A stretch of 14,264 nucleotides of DNA from Hyphomicrobiales bacterium (lineage in GTDB: Bacteria > Pseudomonadota > Alphaproteobacteria > Rhizobiales > HXMU1428-3): NCBI GenBank assembly GCA_021775385.1, contig JAJFHW010000174.1, positions 1 through 14,264 of the forward strand, in the 5' to 3' direction. The notes under the pieces are model-generated. The model ran no database searches. It was not told where the DNA came from and worked only from the letters and a program-made list of their open reading frames with translations. The translations under genes were made by a program, and so were the position numbers. This document shows, piece after piece, positions 6,980 to 13,924 of the stretch. Numbering within the stretch: position 1 is the first letter of the stretch; every line of letters begins with the position of its first letter.

Positions 6980-8338
6980 ATGCGTCTAACAATCATAGGA
7001 AGTCTTAGCGGCAACCTTAGTACAGCCACCAAAATTGCGATGCAAAGCGGGGCAAAAGTCACTCATGCTCAAACCATTGAAACGGCACTCAATGAGCTTC
7101 GCAATGGGCAAGGGGCCGACCTCATTATGATTGAGGATAGCTTTGACATTAGAGAGTTAGTCGAACGCCTTGAAGCCGAACATATCCATATCTCAGTTGT
7201 TGCTTGCGGAAGCGGGGAAAACACAAGAGCCGCCGTAGAAGCCATTCAAGCTGGCGCCAAAGAATACATCCCCCTTCCACCAGACCCGGAATTAATCGCA
7301 GCAATTCTAACCGCCGTCTCAAGAGATCAAAAAGCAATGATCTATAGAGACCCGATCATGACTAAAGTCATTGCTATGGCAGATCAGGTTGCCAATTCCG
7401 ACGCAAGTATCCTTATCACAGGAGAATCCGGAACTGGTAAAGAAGTTATGGCTCGCCATGTCCACGAGCAATCAGCCAGAGCAAATAAAATATTCATTTC
7501 AGTGAATTGTGCGGCTATTCCAGAGAACTTACTGGAGTCTGAACTCTTCGGTCACGAAAAAGGCGCGTTCACAGGCGCTCTTCACCGCCGCATTGGTAAA
7601 TTTGAAGAAGCCAATGGCGGCACCCTACTCCTAGATGAAATTTCAGAAATGGACGTGCGCCTACAAGCAAAACTATTGCGCGCTCTGCAAGAAAGAATAA
7701 TCGACCGTGTTGGCGGCAGTAAACCTGTCCCTGTCGACATTCGCATCATAGCGACTTCAAACCGTAATTTAGCAGAAGCTGTTAAAGAAGGAACATTTAG
7801 AGAAGACTTGCTCTATCGTCTTAATGTCGTAAACCTAACCATTCCCCCGTTGCGCGAGAGAAAAGAAGACATCATCGCACTCGCATCGCATTTTGTTCAA
7901 AAATATACGCAAGCAAATGGCTTTGAGAGCAAAACCTTAAGCGAAGATGCCGTAAACGCGCTTTTATTAAATGAATGGCAAGGAAATGTCAGAGAATTAG
8001 AAAACACCATCCACCGTGCTGTGCTTCTATCAAATGGCTCAGAAATCAACTCAGATGTCATTCGCCCACCAGAAGCATTAACGAATTTAGCAAGTGAGCC
8101 AGCGGCAGCCGCCGCAGCGGCGGCAGAAGCAGTACAACAAAATCTTGTGGGTATGACTGTTGCAGAGGTTGAGCGAGATTTAATCTTGAATACACTAGAC
8201 CATTGTATCGGCAACAGAACACACGCAGCAAATATTCTAGGGATCTCAATCAGAACACTTAGAAACAAACTTAAACAATATGGTGATGAAGGACTTGAAA
8301 TCCCTCAACCTAATGAAACCCGCACCATCGCAACTTAA
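6980..8338 (+). CDS. flbD: FlbD, sigma54-dependent flagellar transcription activator
   Basis: FlbD activates late (sigma54) flagellar promoters and represses fliF in Caulobacter. The N-terminal 120 residues form a degenerate receiver domain: where response regulators carry the phosphorylated Asp there is Glu (E52, in ADLIMIED). The AAA+ domain has Walker A GESGTGKE (148-155), the sigma54-contact loop GAFTGA (195-200), Walker B GGTLLLDE (213-220) and the RLNVVNLTIPPLRER region. An alanine-rich linker lies near residue 375. A Fis-type helix-turn-helix follows at about 402-440 (HCIGNRTHAANILGISIRTLRNKL). The linker and C-terminus match FlbD rather than generic NtrC proteins. AAAGGAG sits 8 bases before the ATG. 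It is the last gene of the fliF operon. Confidence 0.95.
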   Translation: MRLTIIGSLSGNLSTATKIAMQSGAKVTHAQTIETALNELRNGQGADLIMIEDSFDIRELVERLEAEHIHISVVACGSGENTRAAVEAIQAGAKEYIPLPPDPELIAAILTAVSRDQKAMIYRDPIMTKVIAMADQVANSDASILITGESGTGKEVMARHVHEQSARANKIFISVNCAAIPENLLESELFGHEKGAFTGALHRRIGKFEEANGGTLLLDEISEMDVRLQAKLLRALQERIIDRVGGSKPVPVDIRIIATSNRNLAEAVKEGTFREDLLYRLNVVNLTIPPLRERKEDIIALASHFVQKYTQANGFESKTLSEDAVNALLLNEWQGNVRELENTIHRAVLLSNGSEINSDVIRPPEALTNLASEPAAAAAAAAEAVQQNLVGMTVAEVERDLILNTLDHCIGNRTHAANILGISIRTLRNKLKQYGDEGLEIPQPNETRTIAT

Positions 8339-8441
8339 AAACATTCCGAGCGTTTGGCTCAAAACAGATACCTATTTTAGAATAACAGCCGTTCCTAACG
8401 GAAAACCACAGCTAAAAAAATGTAAGTGTAACTAAAAAACA
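8339..8441. other. flbD 3' region with two small hairpins, no gene
   Basis: Two short stems are visible: GAGC/GCTC around five bases (8348-8360) and CCGTT/AACGG around CCT (8389-8401). Neither is followed by a T-run, so neither is a convincing terminator. No promoter or sigma54 site was found. Confidence 0.4.
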
Positions 8442-8560
8442 GGGTTTACTGCACGAAGAGGGAATGTCGCCACTTCAACAGCGGCAGGACATGGCAGCAC
8501 GAGCTACCCCGCGCAAGCGCCTCCCCTCGGAGGCCTATGAGCTTCAGCTCATAGAATAGC
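8442..8560 (+). ncRNA. Candidate structured RNA or flhA leader
   Basis: A series of nested and consecutive stems is visible. GGGT (8442-8445) pairs with ACCC (8506-8509), CTGC (8449-8452) with GCAG (8494-8497), and TGTCGCC (8465-8471) with GGC (8483-8485) plus GACA (8488-8491). Next come CGC/GCG around a GCAA tetraloop (8510-8519), GCCTCC/GGAGGC (8519-8534), and an 8-bp stem CTATGAGC/GCTCATAG around TTCA (8535-8554). The run is more G+C-rich than the surrounding intergenic DNA. It could be a small RNA or the folded leader of flhA. No known family was recognised and no terminator follows. Confidence 0.4.
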
Positions 8561-8582
8561 CGTGAGAGATAAAGTAAGCAAC

Positions 8583-8610
8583 GAATGCATAGTGGGCATC
8601 TGAAACCGCC
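8583..8610 (+). repeat. Dispersed hairpin repeat, degenerate copy 3 (flhA leader)
   Basis: The right half, GTGGGCATCTGAAA, matches the family. The inner stem is ATGC (8585-8588) with GCAT (8596-8599), and the outer stem is lost or altered. It is the first of three tandem copies before flhA. Confidence 0.5.
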
Positions 8611-8619
8611 ACTAAAACA

Positions 8620-8649
8620 GCCCGGTTGCGTAGTAGGCAACTGAAGCGC
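8620..8649 (+). repeat. Dispersed hairpin repeat, copy 4 (flhA leader)
   Basis: The inner stem is GTTGC (8625-8629) with GCAAC (8637-8641), followed by TGAA. The outer arms are GCCC (8620-8623) and GCGC (8646-8649), with one mismatch. The right half GGCAACTGAAGCGCAAA is identical to that of the next copy. Confidence 0.65.
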
Positions 8650-8658
8650 AAATAATCA

Positions 8659-8687
8659 GCGCGGTTGCTGGTGGGCAACTGAAGCGC
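8659..8687 (+). repeat. Dispersed hairpin repeat, copy 5 (flhA leader)
   Basis: This is a complete copy. The outer stem is GCGC (8659-8662) with GCGC (8684-8687); the inner stem is GTTGC (8664-8668) with GCAAC (8675-8679). The internal loop is G on the left and TGAA on the right, with TGGTGG at the apex. It ends 28 bases before the flhA ATG. Confidence 0.7.
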
Positions 8688-8715
8688 AAACAAAAATGAA
8701 AGCATAAAATAAATT

Positions 8716-10815
8716 ATGAGCGAAACAACGGTAATGAGCAGAATGAAAGGTCATGGCGATATCGGCCTGGCTCTTGGCATCATTGCAATTTTAGTCATGC
8801 TCATATTACCAATGCCCTCTTTTATGTTGGATATGGCCCTCGCCATATCAATTACGTTTTCAGTTCTTATTTTGATGACATCTCTCTTTATTCACACTCC
8901 TTTAGAATTTTCCTCTTTTCCAACAATCTTACTAATTGCCACCATGATGCGGTTGGCGTTAAACCTTGCCTCCACGCGTTTAATCCTAAGTCATGGCCAT
9001 GAAGGAACAGATGCAGCCGGTCACGTGATTGAAGCTTTTGGTAATTTTGTCATGCAGGGCAATTTTATCATTGGTATTATTGTCTTTTCCATTCTTGTCC
9101 TTGTGAACTTTATAGTGATCACAAAAGGTTCTGGGCGTATCGCCGAAGTCGCAGCCCGCTTTACCTTAGACGCCATGCCAGGCAAACAAATGGCGATTGA
9201 CGCTGATCTTTCAGCTGGCCTCATCAATGAAGAGCAAGCAAAAGAACGACGCCAGCGTCTTGAAAGTGAAAGTTCTTTCTTTGGCGCAATGGATGGTGCC
9301 TCTAAATTCGTAAGAGGAGACGCTGTTGCAGGTCTCTTAATCACCGTAATTAACATCGTTGGTGGTATCATTATTGGTGTGGGACAAAATGATCTCTCAT
9401 TTGGTGATGCGGCACAGACATACACCCTTCTCACCATTGGTGATGGTTTGGTCAGCCAGGTTCCAGCTCTTATCGTATCAACAGCCGCTGGCCTCCTTGT
9501 TTCTAAAGCAGGTGTCGATGGAGCCGCAAACGTAGCGCTCGCAGAGCAACTTTCTGGCTATCCAAAAGCATTAGCCATGTCATCTGGCGTTATGTTTTTT
9601 ATGTCAACTTTACCAGGCATTCCACTTGTACCATTTATATCCCTTGCCGCTGGCGCAGGGTTTTTGGCATGGCAGTCCAGTGGGGCCTTAAAGAAAAAGA
9701 AAGAAGAAGTCGCGCGCATGACAGCAGTGCAACAGATGGAAGCCGCCGCACCTCCAGCTGAAGAGCCCATAGCAAATGTTCTAAAAATTGATAGTTTACG
9801 TCTTGAGCTCGGCTACTCACTCATCCCAATGATCAAAGACGGCGCAGCTGATGGTGACAAATTAACAGAACAAATAAAAGCCCTACGCAGACAATTAGCA
9901 GCAGACATGGGGTTTGTAATGCCGTCCGTGCGTATTCTTGATGATGTTCACCTCGGGCCCAACAACTATATTATCAAAGTGAAAGAAGTCGCTTCTGGTG
10001 ATGGAGAAATCTACCCTGGTCAATATCTTGTCATGGATCCATCTGGTCGTGATATCCAGATTTCTGGCATCACGACTATCGAGCCAACATTTGGCCTACC
10101 AGCAAAATGGATCACTCCAGAAAACCGTGATGATGCACAAATAAAAGGGTACACAGTGGTAGACCCGGTCACAGTTATTTCAACACACTTAACCGAAGTA
10201 TTGAAAAACAACATGGCCGATCTACTCTCTTATACAGAGGTCAATGGCTTACTTGATAATCTGGATGCAAGTCAAAAACGCTTAATGGAAGATATTGTAC
10301 CAGCCCAAATCAATATAACAGGCATACAACGGATCCTTCAAAACCTACTTAAAGAACGAGTATCAATCCGTGACCTTCCATCAATCCTTGAAGGTATTGC
10401 AGAAGCAACAGCCTTCACATCAAATGGACAAGCTATCACAGAGCATGTGAGGTCTCGCCTTGCCCGTCAAATTTCGGCATCTCATACCAATCATGATGGA
10501 ACTTTAGCCATCATTTCTCTACATCCACAATGGGAACAAGAATTTGCTGAAACCATCATCGGTGACGGTGATGATCGCCAGCTAGCCATGGCACCAAGTA
10601 AACTACAGGATTTTATTCGCAATGTTGCAGCCGCTTTTGAAGAAGCATCCGCAAATGGAGATTATGCAGTCCTGCTAACAAGCCCAGCGGCTAGACCTTT
10701 TGTGCGCTCCATTGTCGAACGCTTCCGTCCACAAACCGTCGTCCTAAGCCAAAATGAAATACACCCAACAGCTAAAATAAGAACAGCAGCCCTCGTAGCC
10801 TCAGTAGAAGCTTAA
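8716..10815 (+). CDS. flhA: Flagellar export-gate protein FlhA
   Basis: FlhA is the large inner-membrane subunit of the flagellar type III export gate. Its N-terminal part forms the proton-driven channel and its cytoplasmic part docks substrates and chaperones. The 699-residue length is standard. About eight hydrophobic segments lie between residues 18 and 320. The conserved cytoplasmic FHIPEP-type loop contains KGSGRIAEVAARFTLDAMPGKQMAIDADL (the IDADL Asp at 162) and GAMDGASKFVRGDAVAGL. Residues about 345-699 form the soluble domain, ending in PFVRSIVERFRPQTVVLSQNEI. It is not in the fliF operon but stands alone behind a 377-base leader. No clear Shine-Dalgarno sequence precedes the ATG; three copies of the hairpin repeat lie just upstream, which may bear on its expression. 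Confidence 0.97.
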   Translation: MSETTVMSRMKGHGDIGLALGIIAILVMLILPMPSFMLDMALAISITFSVLILMTSLFIHTPLEFSSFPTILLIATMMRLALNLASTRLILSHGHEGTDAAGHVIEAFGNFVMQGNFIIGIIVFSILVLVNFIVITKGSGRIAEVAARFTLDAMPGKQMAIDADLSAGLINEEQAKERRQRLESESSFFGAMDGASKFVRGDAVAGLLITVINIVGGIIIGVGQNDLSFGDAAQTYTLLTIGDGLVSQVPALIVSTAAGLLVSKAGVDGAANVALAEQLSGYPKALAMSSGVMFFMSTLPGIPLVPFISLAAGAGFLAWQSSGALKKKKEEVARMTAVQQMEAAAPPAEEPIANVLKIDSLRLELGYSLIPMIKDGAADGDKLTEQIKALRRQLAADMGFVMPSVRILDDVHLGPNNYIIKVKEVASGDGEIYPGQYLVMDPSGRDIQISGITTIEPTFGLPAKWITPENRDDAQIKGYTVVDPVTVISTHLTEVLKNNMADLLSYTEVNGLLDNLDASQKRLMEDIVPAQINITGIQRILQNLLKERVSIRDLPSILEGIAEATAFTSNGQAITEHVRSRLARQISASHTNHDGTLAIISLHPQWEQEFAETIIGDGDDRQLAMAPSKLQDFIRNVAAAFEEASANGDYAVLLTSPAARPFVRSIVERFRPQTVVLSQNEIHPTAKIRTAALVASVEA

Positions 10816-10854
10816 ACAGCAACAAATATCTAAAAACTTTATATTTCTGTTTTT
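10816..10854 (+). terminator. Possible weak terminator after flhA
   Basis: ACAG (10816-10819) and CTGT (10847-10850), with inner AATAT/ATATT, form an interrupted AT-rich stem followed by four T. Its low stability makes this tentative. Confidence 0.25.
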
Positions 10855-10929
10855 AAAAGTTAGTATGTCTAGCATTAAAACATAGAAATGAATTCAGGAT
10901 ATTCAAAACAGTCTTGTATAAGCAATCGT

Positions 10930-10956
10930 CTTAAAACCGGGGAGCCGTTTTAAAAG
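10930..10956 (+). other. Hairpin in the flhA-comF interval
   Basis: AAAA-C-CGG and CCG-TTTT pair around GGAG, with a bulged C and further CTT/AAG pairing at the base. No T-run follows. It runs directly into the next copy of the hairpin repeat, so the two may form one folded leader or tail. Confidence 0.35.
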
Positions 10957-10986
10957 TATGGGATGCTGCGTCAGATACTGAAGCGC
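10955..10986 (+). repeat. Dispersed hairpin repeat, variant copy 6 (before comF)
   Basis: The stem GTAT (10956-10959) with ATAC (10975-10978) is followed by TGAAGCGCAAAT, the same 3' half as the flhA-leader copies. An extra CTG/CAG pairing lies in the apical loop. The left outer arm is not preserved. The inner stem here is a third sequence type that still pairs. Confidence 0.5.
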
Positions 10987-11057
10987 AAATAAAAAAGAAA
11001 CGCTAGAACAAGCTTCGAAATCATTTCTTTAAATTAACAAATAAGAGGAATGACCTA

Positions 11058-11867
11058 GTGTCTGCTTATCTCAGATTGTTAAACTCTCTTAGAAACCAGG
11101 AATTGGTTCATAAAAGATTTCATGAATTTGCCCACCAAGCAAACAAATCACTAATAGATTATCTTTTCCCACCAGTTTGCCTAAACTGCTTAACCTCATT
11201 AGAAGTCCCCCACAAAGTCTGCCCTGACTGCTGGCAAAATATAGATTTCTTAATTGCCCCTTTATGCGAAGTGAAAGGCACACCATTTCCATTTGATTTA
11301 GAGCCAGGTACCATCTCAGCAACGGCTTTAAAAAACCCTCCTCATTATGATAAGGCAAGAGGAGTAGCCACTTATGAAGGCACGATGAAGGAGCTAATAC
11401 ATAAATTAAAATATAATGACCGCCACGAACTCTTAAATTTATTAGTAGCTTGGATGAAGACAGCTGGAATAGAACTCATTCAACAAAGTGATTTAATCAT
11501 TCCAATCCCATTATATAAATCACGCCAATGGGAAAGACGGTTTAATCAATCAGCTTTACTAGCAAAACGGTTAAGTGAACAAAGTAACATTCCTTATGAG
11601 TGCTCTATACTACTTAGAAAAAAGAAAACACGCTCCCAAGTCGGTCTCACCTCTAAAGAGAGATACCAAAATCTCAAAAATGCATTTGTCATTGAAGAAA
11701 CCAAAAAGAACAAATTAGAGGGTAAATCAATACTTGTAATAGATGATGTAATAACAACCGGAGCAACTATAAATTCTGCAGCTATCGCACTAAAAAAATC
11801 AGGTGCAAAGTCAGTAAATATACTAAGTCTCGCAATCGTGACCAATAGTAACAATCAATTTATTTAG
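11058..11867 (+). CDS. comF: ComF-family phosphoribosyltransferase-like protein
   Basis: ComF proteins combine an N-terminal zinc-binding part with a phosphoribosyltransferase fold; some act in DNA uptake for transformation, and many have no tested role. Residues C41, C44, C55 and C58 (CLNC, CPDC) form the zinc ribbon. PLCEVKGTPFPFDLEPG is the usual linker of alphaproteobacterial members. The PRPP-binding motif VIDDVITTGAT is at 227-237. The 269-residue length is slightly long because of an N-terminal extension of about 30 residues. The start is GTG, supported by AGAGGA about ten bases upstream; the ATG at 11050 is immediately followed by a stop. Codon use is more AT-rich than in the flagellar genes. 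It is probably unrelated to the flagellar genes; other competence genes are not seen here. Confidence 0.85.
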   Translation: MSAYLRLLNSLRNQELVHKRFHEFAHQANKSLIDYLFPPVCLNCLTSLEVPHKVCPDCWQNIDFLIAPLCEVKGTPFPFDLEPGTISATALKNPPHYDKARGVATYEGTMKELIHKLKYNDRHELLNLLVAWMKTAGIELIQQSDLIIPIPLYKSRQWERRFNQSALLAKRLSEQSNIPYECSILLRKKKTRSQVGLTSKERYQNLKNAFVIEETKKNKLEGKSILVIDDVITTGATINSAAIALKKSGAKSVNILSLAIVTNSNNQFI

Positions 11868-12005
11868 CAAATAAAAGAAGCATGCTAATTATTTTCTTAT
11901 TAAACAAATCAAGTCAAATCAATTTATATTCATTAAAATCAGTTGACTAAGCTATAATAAATACAAATATTAACGAATTAGAGTCTTATTAGAGTTTACA
12001 AACTT

Positions 12006-12029
12006 GTATTGAAAAATTATTTTCAATAC
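12006..12029. promoter_or_regulatory. Perfect inverted repeat upstream of mucR
   Basis: GTATTGAAAA (12006-12015) and TTTTCAATAC (12020-12029) are exact inverted arms around ATTA. No T-run follows, so an operator is more likely than a terminator. It lies about 265 bases before the mucR start. Confidence 0.4.
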
Positions 12030-12226
12030 CTACTTAAAAAACTAGAAGTCAGACTTGCAAAGTCTTATTCATATTAATATAAGAACAAGCATTATAAAAT
12101 AGATATTAACAATACAATTTGCTAATATGTAATATAAATCAAAATGCATATAATTTATATATTTAAAAGATACTAGAAAATACTGATATTAAAACTTTAA
12201 TTTTTTTATTACTTAAAAAAACAATT

Positions 12227-12275
12227 TATTGCCCATATATTAGGGCTACCAAAGCCAAATATATAATTGGCAATA
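12227..12275 (+). promoter_or_regulatory. mucR leader hairpin next to the ribosome-binding site
   Basis: TATTGCC (12227-12233) pairs with GGCAATA (12269-12275), and within it GGCT (12244-12247) pairs with AGCC (12253-12256). The hairpin ends two bases before AAAGGAG (12278-12284 region), the Shine-Dalgarno of mucR. It may affect translation or act as an operator. The outer arms share the ATTGCC/GGCAAT core with the inverted repeat at the fliF promoter. Confidence 0.4.
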
Positions 12276-12293
12276 TAAAGGAGTTTTCAAACA

Positions 12294-12701
12294 ATGGATC
12301 AAGAAAAAAATAATGTTGCTGTCGTGGAACTCACGGCCGATATTGTTGCTGCATATGTCAGTAACAACTCAGTTGTAGCAACAGATGTACCTTCCTTAAT
12401 TGCAGACGTATTTGATGCGCTAAGTAAAGCAGCTCGCGTCAGCCCAGGAAGCACTCTTGAAGATCTAAAGCCTGCGGTTCCAGTAAAGAAGTCCATCACA
12501 CCAGACTTTCTTGTCTGTCTTGAAGATGGCAAAAAGTTTAAATCATTAAAACGCCACCTAAGAACACATTACAATCTCTCCCCTGAAGAATATCGTGAAA
12601 AGTGGAGCCTCCCACATGATTACCCTATGGTTGCACCAAATTACGCAGCCGCACGTTCTCGCCTCGCTAAAAAAATGGGTCTTGGCCAAAGAGCAGTGTA
12701 A
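12294..12701 (+). CDS. mucR: Ros/MucR-family zinc-finger transcriptional regulator
   Basis: MucR/Ros proteins are alphaproteobacterial DNA-binding regulators of AT-rich targets. In Caulobacter, MucR1/2 work with SciP in the swarmer/S-phase switch. The 135-residue length is typical. The N-terminal 45 residues are the oligomerisation part ([13 protein letters not shown]). The finger region [31 protein letters not shown] spans 74-104, with C75, H88 and H92. The position of the second Cys ligand is Asp (D78), a variant found in many MucR relatives. The end, [26 protein letters not shown], is the family signature. AAAGGAG lies about ten bases before the ATG. A strong terminator 33 bases after the stop makes it monocistronic. 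Confidence 0.93.
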   Translation: MDQEKNNVAVVELTADIVAAYVSNNSVVATDVPSLIADVFDALSKAARVSPGSTLEDLKPAVPVKKSITPDFLVCLEDGKKFKSLKRHLRTHYNLSPEEYREKWSLPHDYPMVAPNYAAARSRLAKKMGLGQRAV

Positions 12702-12734
12702 GTAAATCATCTATTCCTCATTATTAATTTAGAT

Positions 12735-12769
12735 AAAAACCTCACTAACCGAGTTAGTGAGGTTTTTTT
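12735..12769 (+). terminator. Intrinsic terminator of mucR
   Basis: AAACCTCACTAAC and GTTAGTGAGGTTT form a perfect stem around CGA and are followed by a run of T (to 12769). The A-run before the stem could make it bidirectional. Confidence 0.93.
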
Positions 12770-12822
12770 ATAAAAAAATTTTTGAATCTTATCAGGCACT
12801 TAATTCTCTCTAACATCGAAAT

Positions 12823-12838
12823 GAGAACGTTTGTTCTC
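12823..12838. promoter_or_regulatory. Additional palindrome in the SOS operator region
   Basis: GAGAAC and GTTCTC are exact inverted arms around GTTT. The right arm contributes a GTTC half-site located six bases before the LexA box at 12843, so it may be an extra LexA half-site or resemble the other LexA spacing class (GAAC...GTTC). Confidence 0.5.
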
Positions 12839-12842
12839 TTTT

Positions 12843-12857
12843 GTTCTTTACATGTTC
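12843..12857 (+). promoter_or_regulatory. LexA box, alphaproteobacterial type
   Basis: GTTC (12843-12846), seven bases, GTTC (12854-12857) is the direct-repeat LexA box GTTC-N7-GTTC of alphaproteobacteria. It lies 53 bases upstream of the imuA ATG. Confidence 0.85.
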
Positions 12858-12879
12858 TCATTTTGCAGGTAAAAAATAA

Positions 12880-12894
12880 GAACATTAAGAGAAC
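12880..12894 (-). promoter_or_regulatory. Second LexA box, inverted orientation
   Basis: GAAC (12880-12883), seven bases, GAAC (12891-12894) is the same box read on the other strand. It lies 16-30 bases before the imuA ATG, just upstream of the AGGAG ribosome site, and would block transcription near its start. Confidence 0.75.
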
Positions 12895-12909
12895 TTAGGA
12901 GTCGGAATA

Positions 12910-13815
12910 ATGAGAAAAGAAGCTGAAATTCTATCACATCAACTAGCCCCAAACGCAGTATTGTCATTGTTAGACGAATCTTCTGCTCCTCTAGCAACTC
13001 ATATAACAATACCAACCGGCGCTTCGGTAAACTCTTCAGTTACTGATAACTCAACTATGACAGAATTTTCGAATTCTCTTAAGTCACTAGAACTAACAAT
13101 TTCCCCCACATCATCCACTCAACCATCGCAACAAAAGGTAACTGAATTAAATTTTGGAACACCACAAATAGATTTGTCTCTCCCAGAAGGTACACTTTCT
13201 AAAGATGGCCTCCACGAATTTAATCCAAAACACTTTAGAGACCAGGACCTAGCGTTCAAAACCGCCTTAACATTGGCCGCTCGTGAGATCACGACTTCAG
13301 AAACAAAACCTATTTTCTGCTTTTTAACTGAAGATCAATCAAACCTTATTAAATGGCTCTCAAGTAAAGAAATTTCTAAACTAGGGCTCACAAAAGAAAA
13401 TCTGATTGTTATCACAGCCAAACATACTGACGATTTATTATGGGCTATGGAAGAAACCTTACATACTGTAGATGCAGTGGCTCTGGTTGCTCACTTTACA
13501 TTGTTAAGCAATATCTCTGCTCAAAGATTATCATTCGCCTCTCAATCAAACAAAATCCCTTGCCTATTGATTTGCAATCATAAAATTGATGGCCCAAACC
13601 ATACAAAATCAAAATGGACTGTTTGGAATGAAAATGAAGAAGAAAACGACGAAAGTACTCAAATCCTCCAGGATGGTAAAATTGGCCTCTCTTTAAGTCA
13701 GATCAAAAATGAAAAACAAAACGCAAATTGGATCATCAAGTGGCAAGCTGAAAAAGGACGGTTTACTGCATCTTCAAAAGAAACATTAACCTCTCAAAGT
13801 ACAAAAATTCATTAG
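12910..13815 (+). CDS. imuA: ImuA-like SOS mutagenesis protein
   Basis: ImuA works with the polymerase-like ImuB and DnaE2 in SOS-induced mutagenic DNA synthesis and belongs loosely to the RecA-like superfamily. The recognisable elements are GLHEF at 100-104 (the GLHE motif opening the core), a hydrophobic FCFL strand, the LLWAMEETL helix (176-184), the SAQRLSFASQSNKIPCLLIC block, and the NWIIKW end (273-278). No Walker A is seen. The first 90 residues are Ser/Thr-rich and poorly conserved. The 301-residue length fits, allowing for that extended N-terminus. AGGAG precedes the ATG by eight bases. Two LexA boxes directly upstream independently support an SOS gene. imuB does not follow; repeats and a terminator do. 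Confidence 0.85.
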   Translation: MRKEAEILSHQLAPNAVLSLLDESSAPLATHITIPTGASVNSSVTDNSTMTEFSNSLKSLELTISPTSSTQPSQQKVTELNFGTPQIDLSLPEGTLSKDGLHEFNPKHFRDQDLAFKTALTLAAREITTSETKPIFCFLTEDQSNLIKWLSSKEISKLGLTKENLIVITAKHTDDLLWAMEETLHTVDAVALVAHFTLLSNISAQRLSFASQSNKIPCLLICNHKIDGPNHTKSKWTVWNENEEENDESTQILQDGKIGLSLSQIKNEKQNANWIIKWQAEKGRFTASSKETLTSQSTKIH

Positions 13816-13836
13816 GATCTAGAAGCATGTTTCGCA

Positions 13837-13867
13837 TAAACAGATGTTATGTGAGCATCTGAAGCTT
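13837..13867 (+). repeat. Dispersed hairpin repeat, copy 7 (after imuA)
   Basis: AGATG (13842-13846) pairs with CATCT (13856-13860), followed by GAAGCTTA. Outer arms TAAAC (13837-13841) and GCTTA match in four of five positions. It begins about 20 bases after the imuA stop. Confidence 0.55.
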
Positions 13868-13885
13868 AAAAAAAAAGGACGCTTT

Positions 13886-13916
13886 GTGCCGGTTGCTAGC
13901 GGGCAACTGAAGGCAC
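13886..13916 (+). repeat. Dispersed hairpin repeat, copy 8
   Basis: This is a complete copy. The outer stem is GTGCC (13886-13890) with GGCAC (13912-13916); the inner stem is GTTGC (13892-13896) with GCAAC (13903-13907). The internal loop is G on the left and TGAA on the right, with TAGCGG at the apex. The outer stem differs from the flhA-leader copy on both sides yet pairs perfectly. Confidence 0.7.
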
Positions 13917-13924
13917 ACTAAAAA

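Larger units (their letters stand above)
11868..12293. other. AT-rich gene-free region upstream of mucR
   Basis: This 426-base region is very AT-rich with no coding frame. It holds a perfect 10-bp inverted repeat (12006-12029), a 6-bp one AGACTT/AAGTCT, two AGTCTTATT repeats, a TATAAT hexamer at 11953-11958 without a convincing -35, and a leader hairpin just before the ribosome site. MucR proteins bind AT-rich DNA and usually autoregulate, so the composition fits a self-regulated promoter. The actual promoter cannot be assigned. Confidence 0.5.

Noticed and set aside
8446..8640. Minus-strand open frame between flbD and flhA
   Set aside because: It overlaps the structured stems and repeats, has no ribosome site, and its composition does not resemble the real genes here.
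8583..8687. Tandem repeats before flhA as a CRISPR array
   Set aside because: Units are only partly identical, spacing is short and irregular, and copies are scattered at other loci; no cas genes are present.
9021..9437. Long minus-strand frame inside flhA (138 codons)
   Set aside because: It lies wholly within a conserved flhA region and is a by-product of that gene's codon use; the same applies to the other antisense frames.
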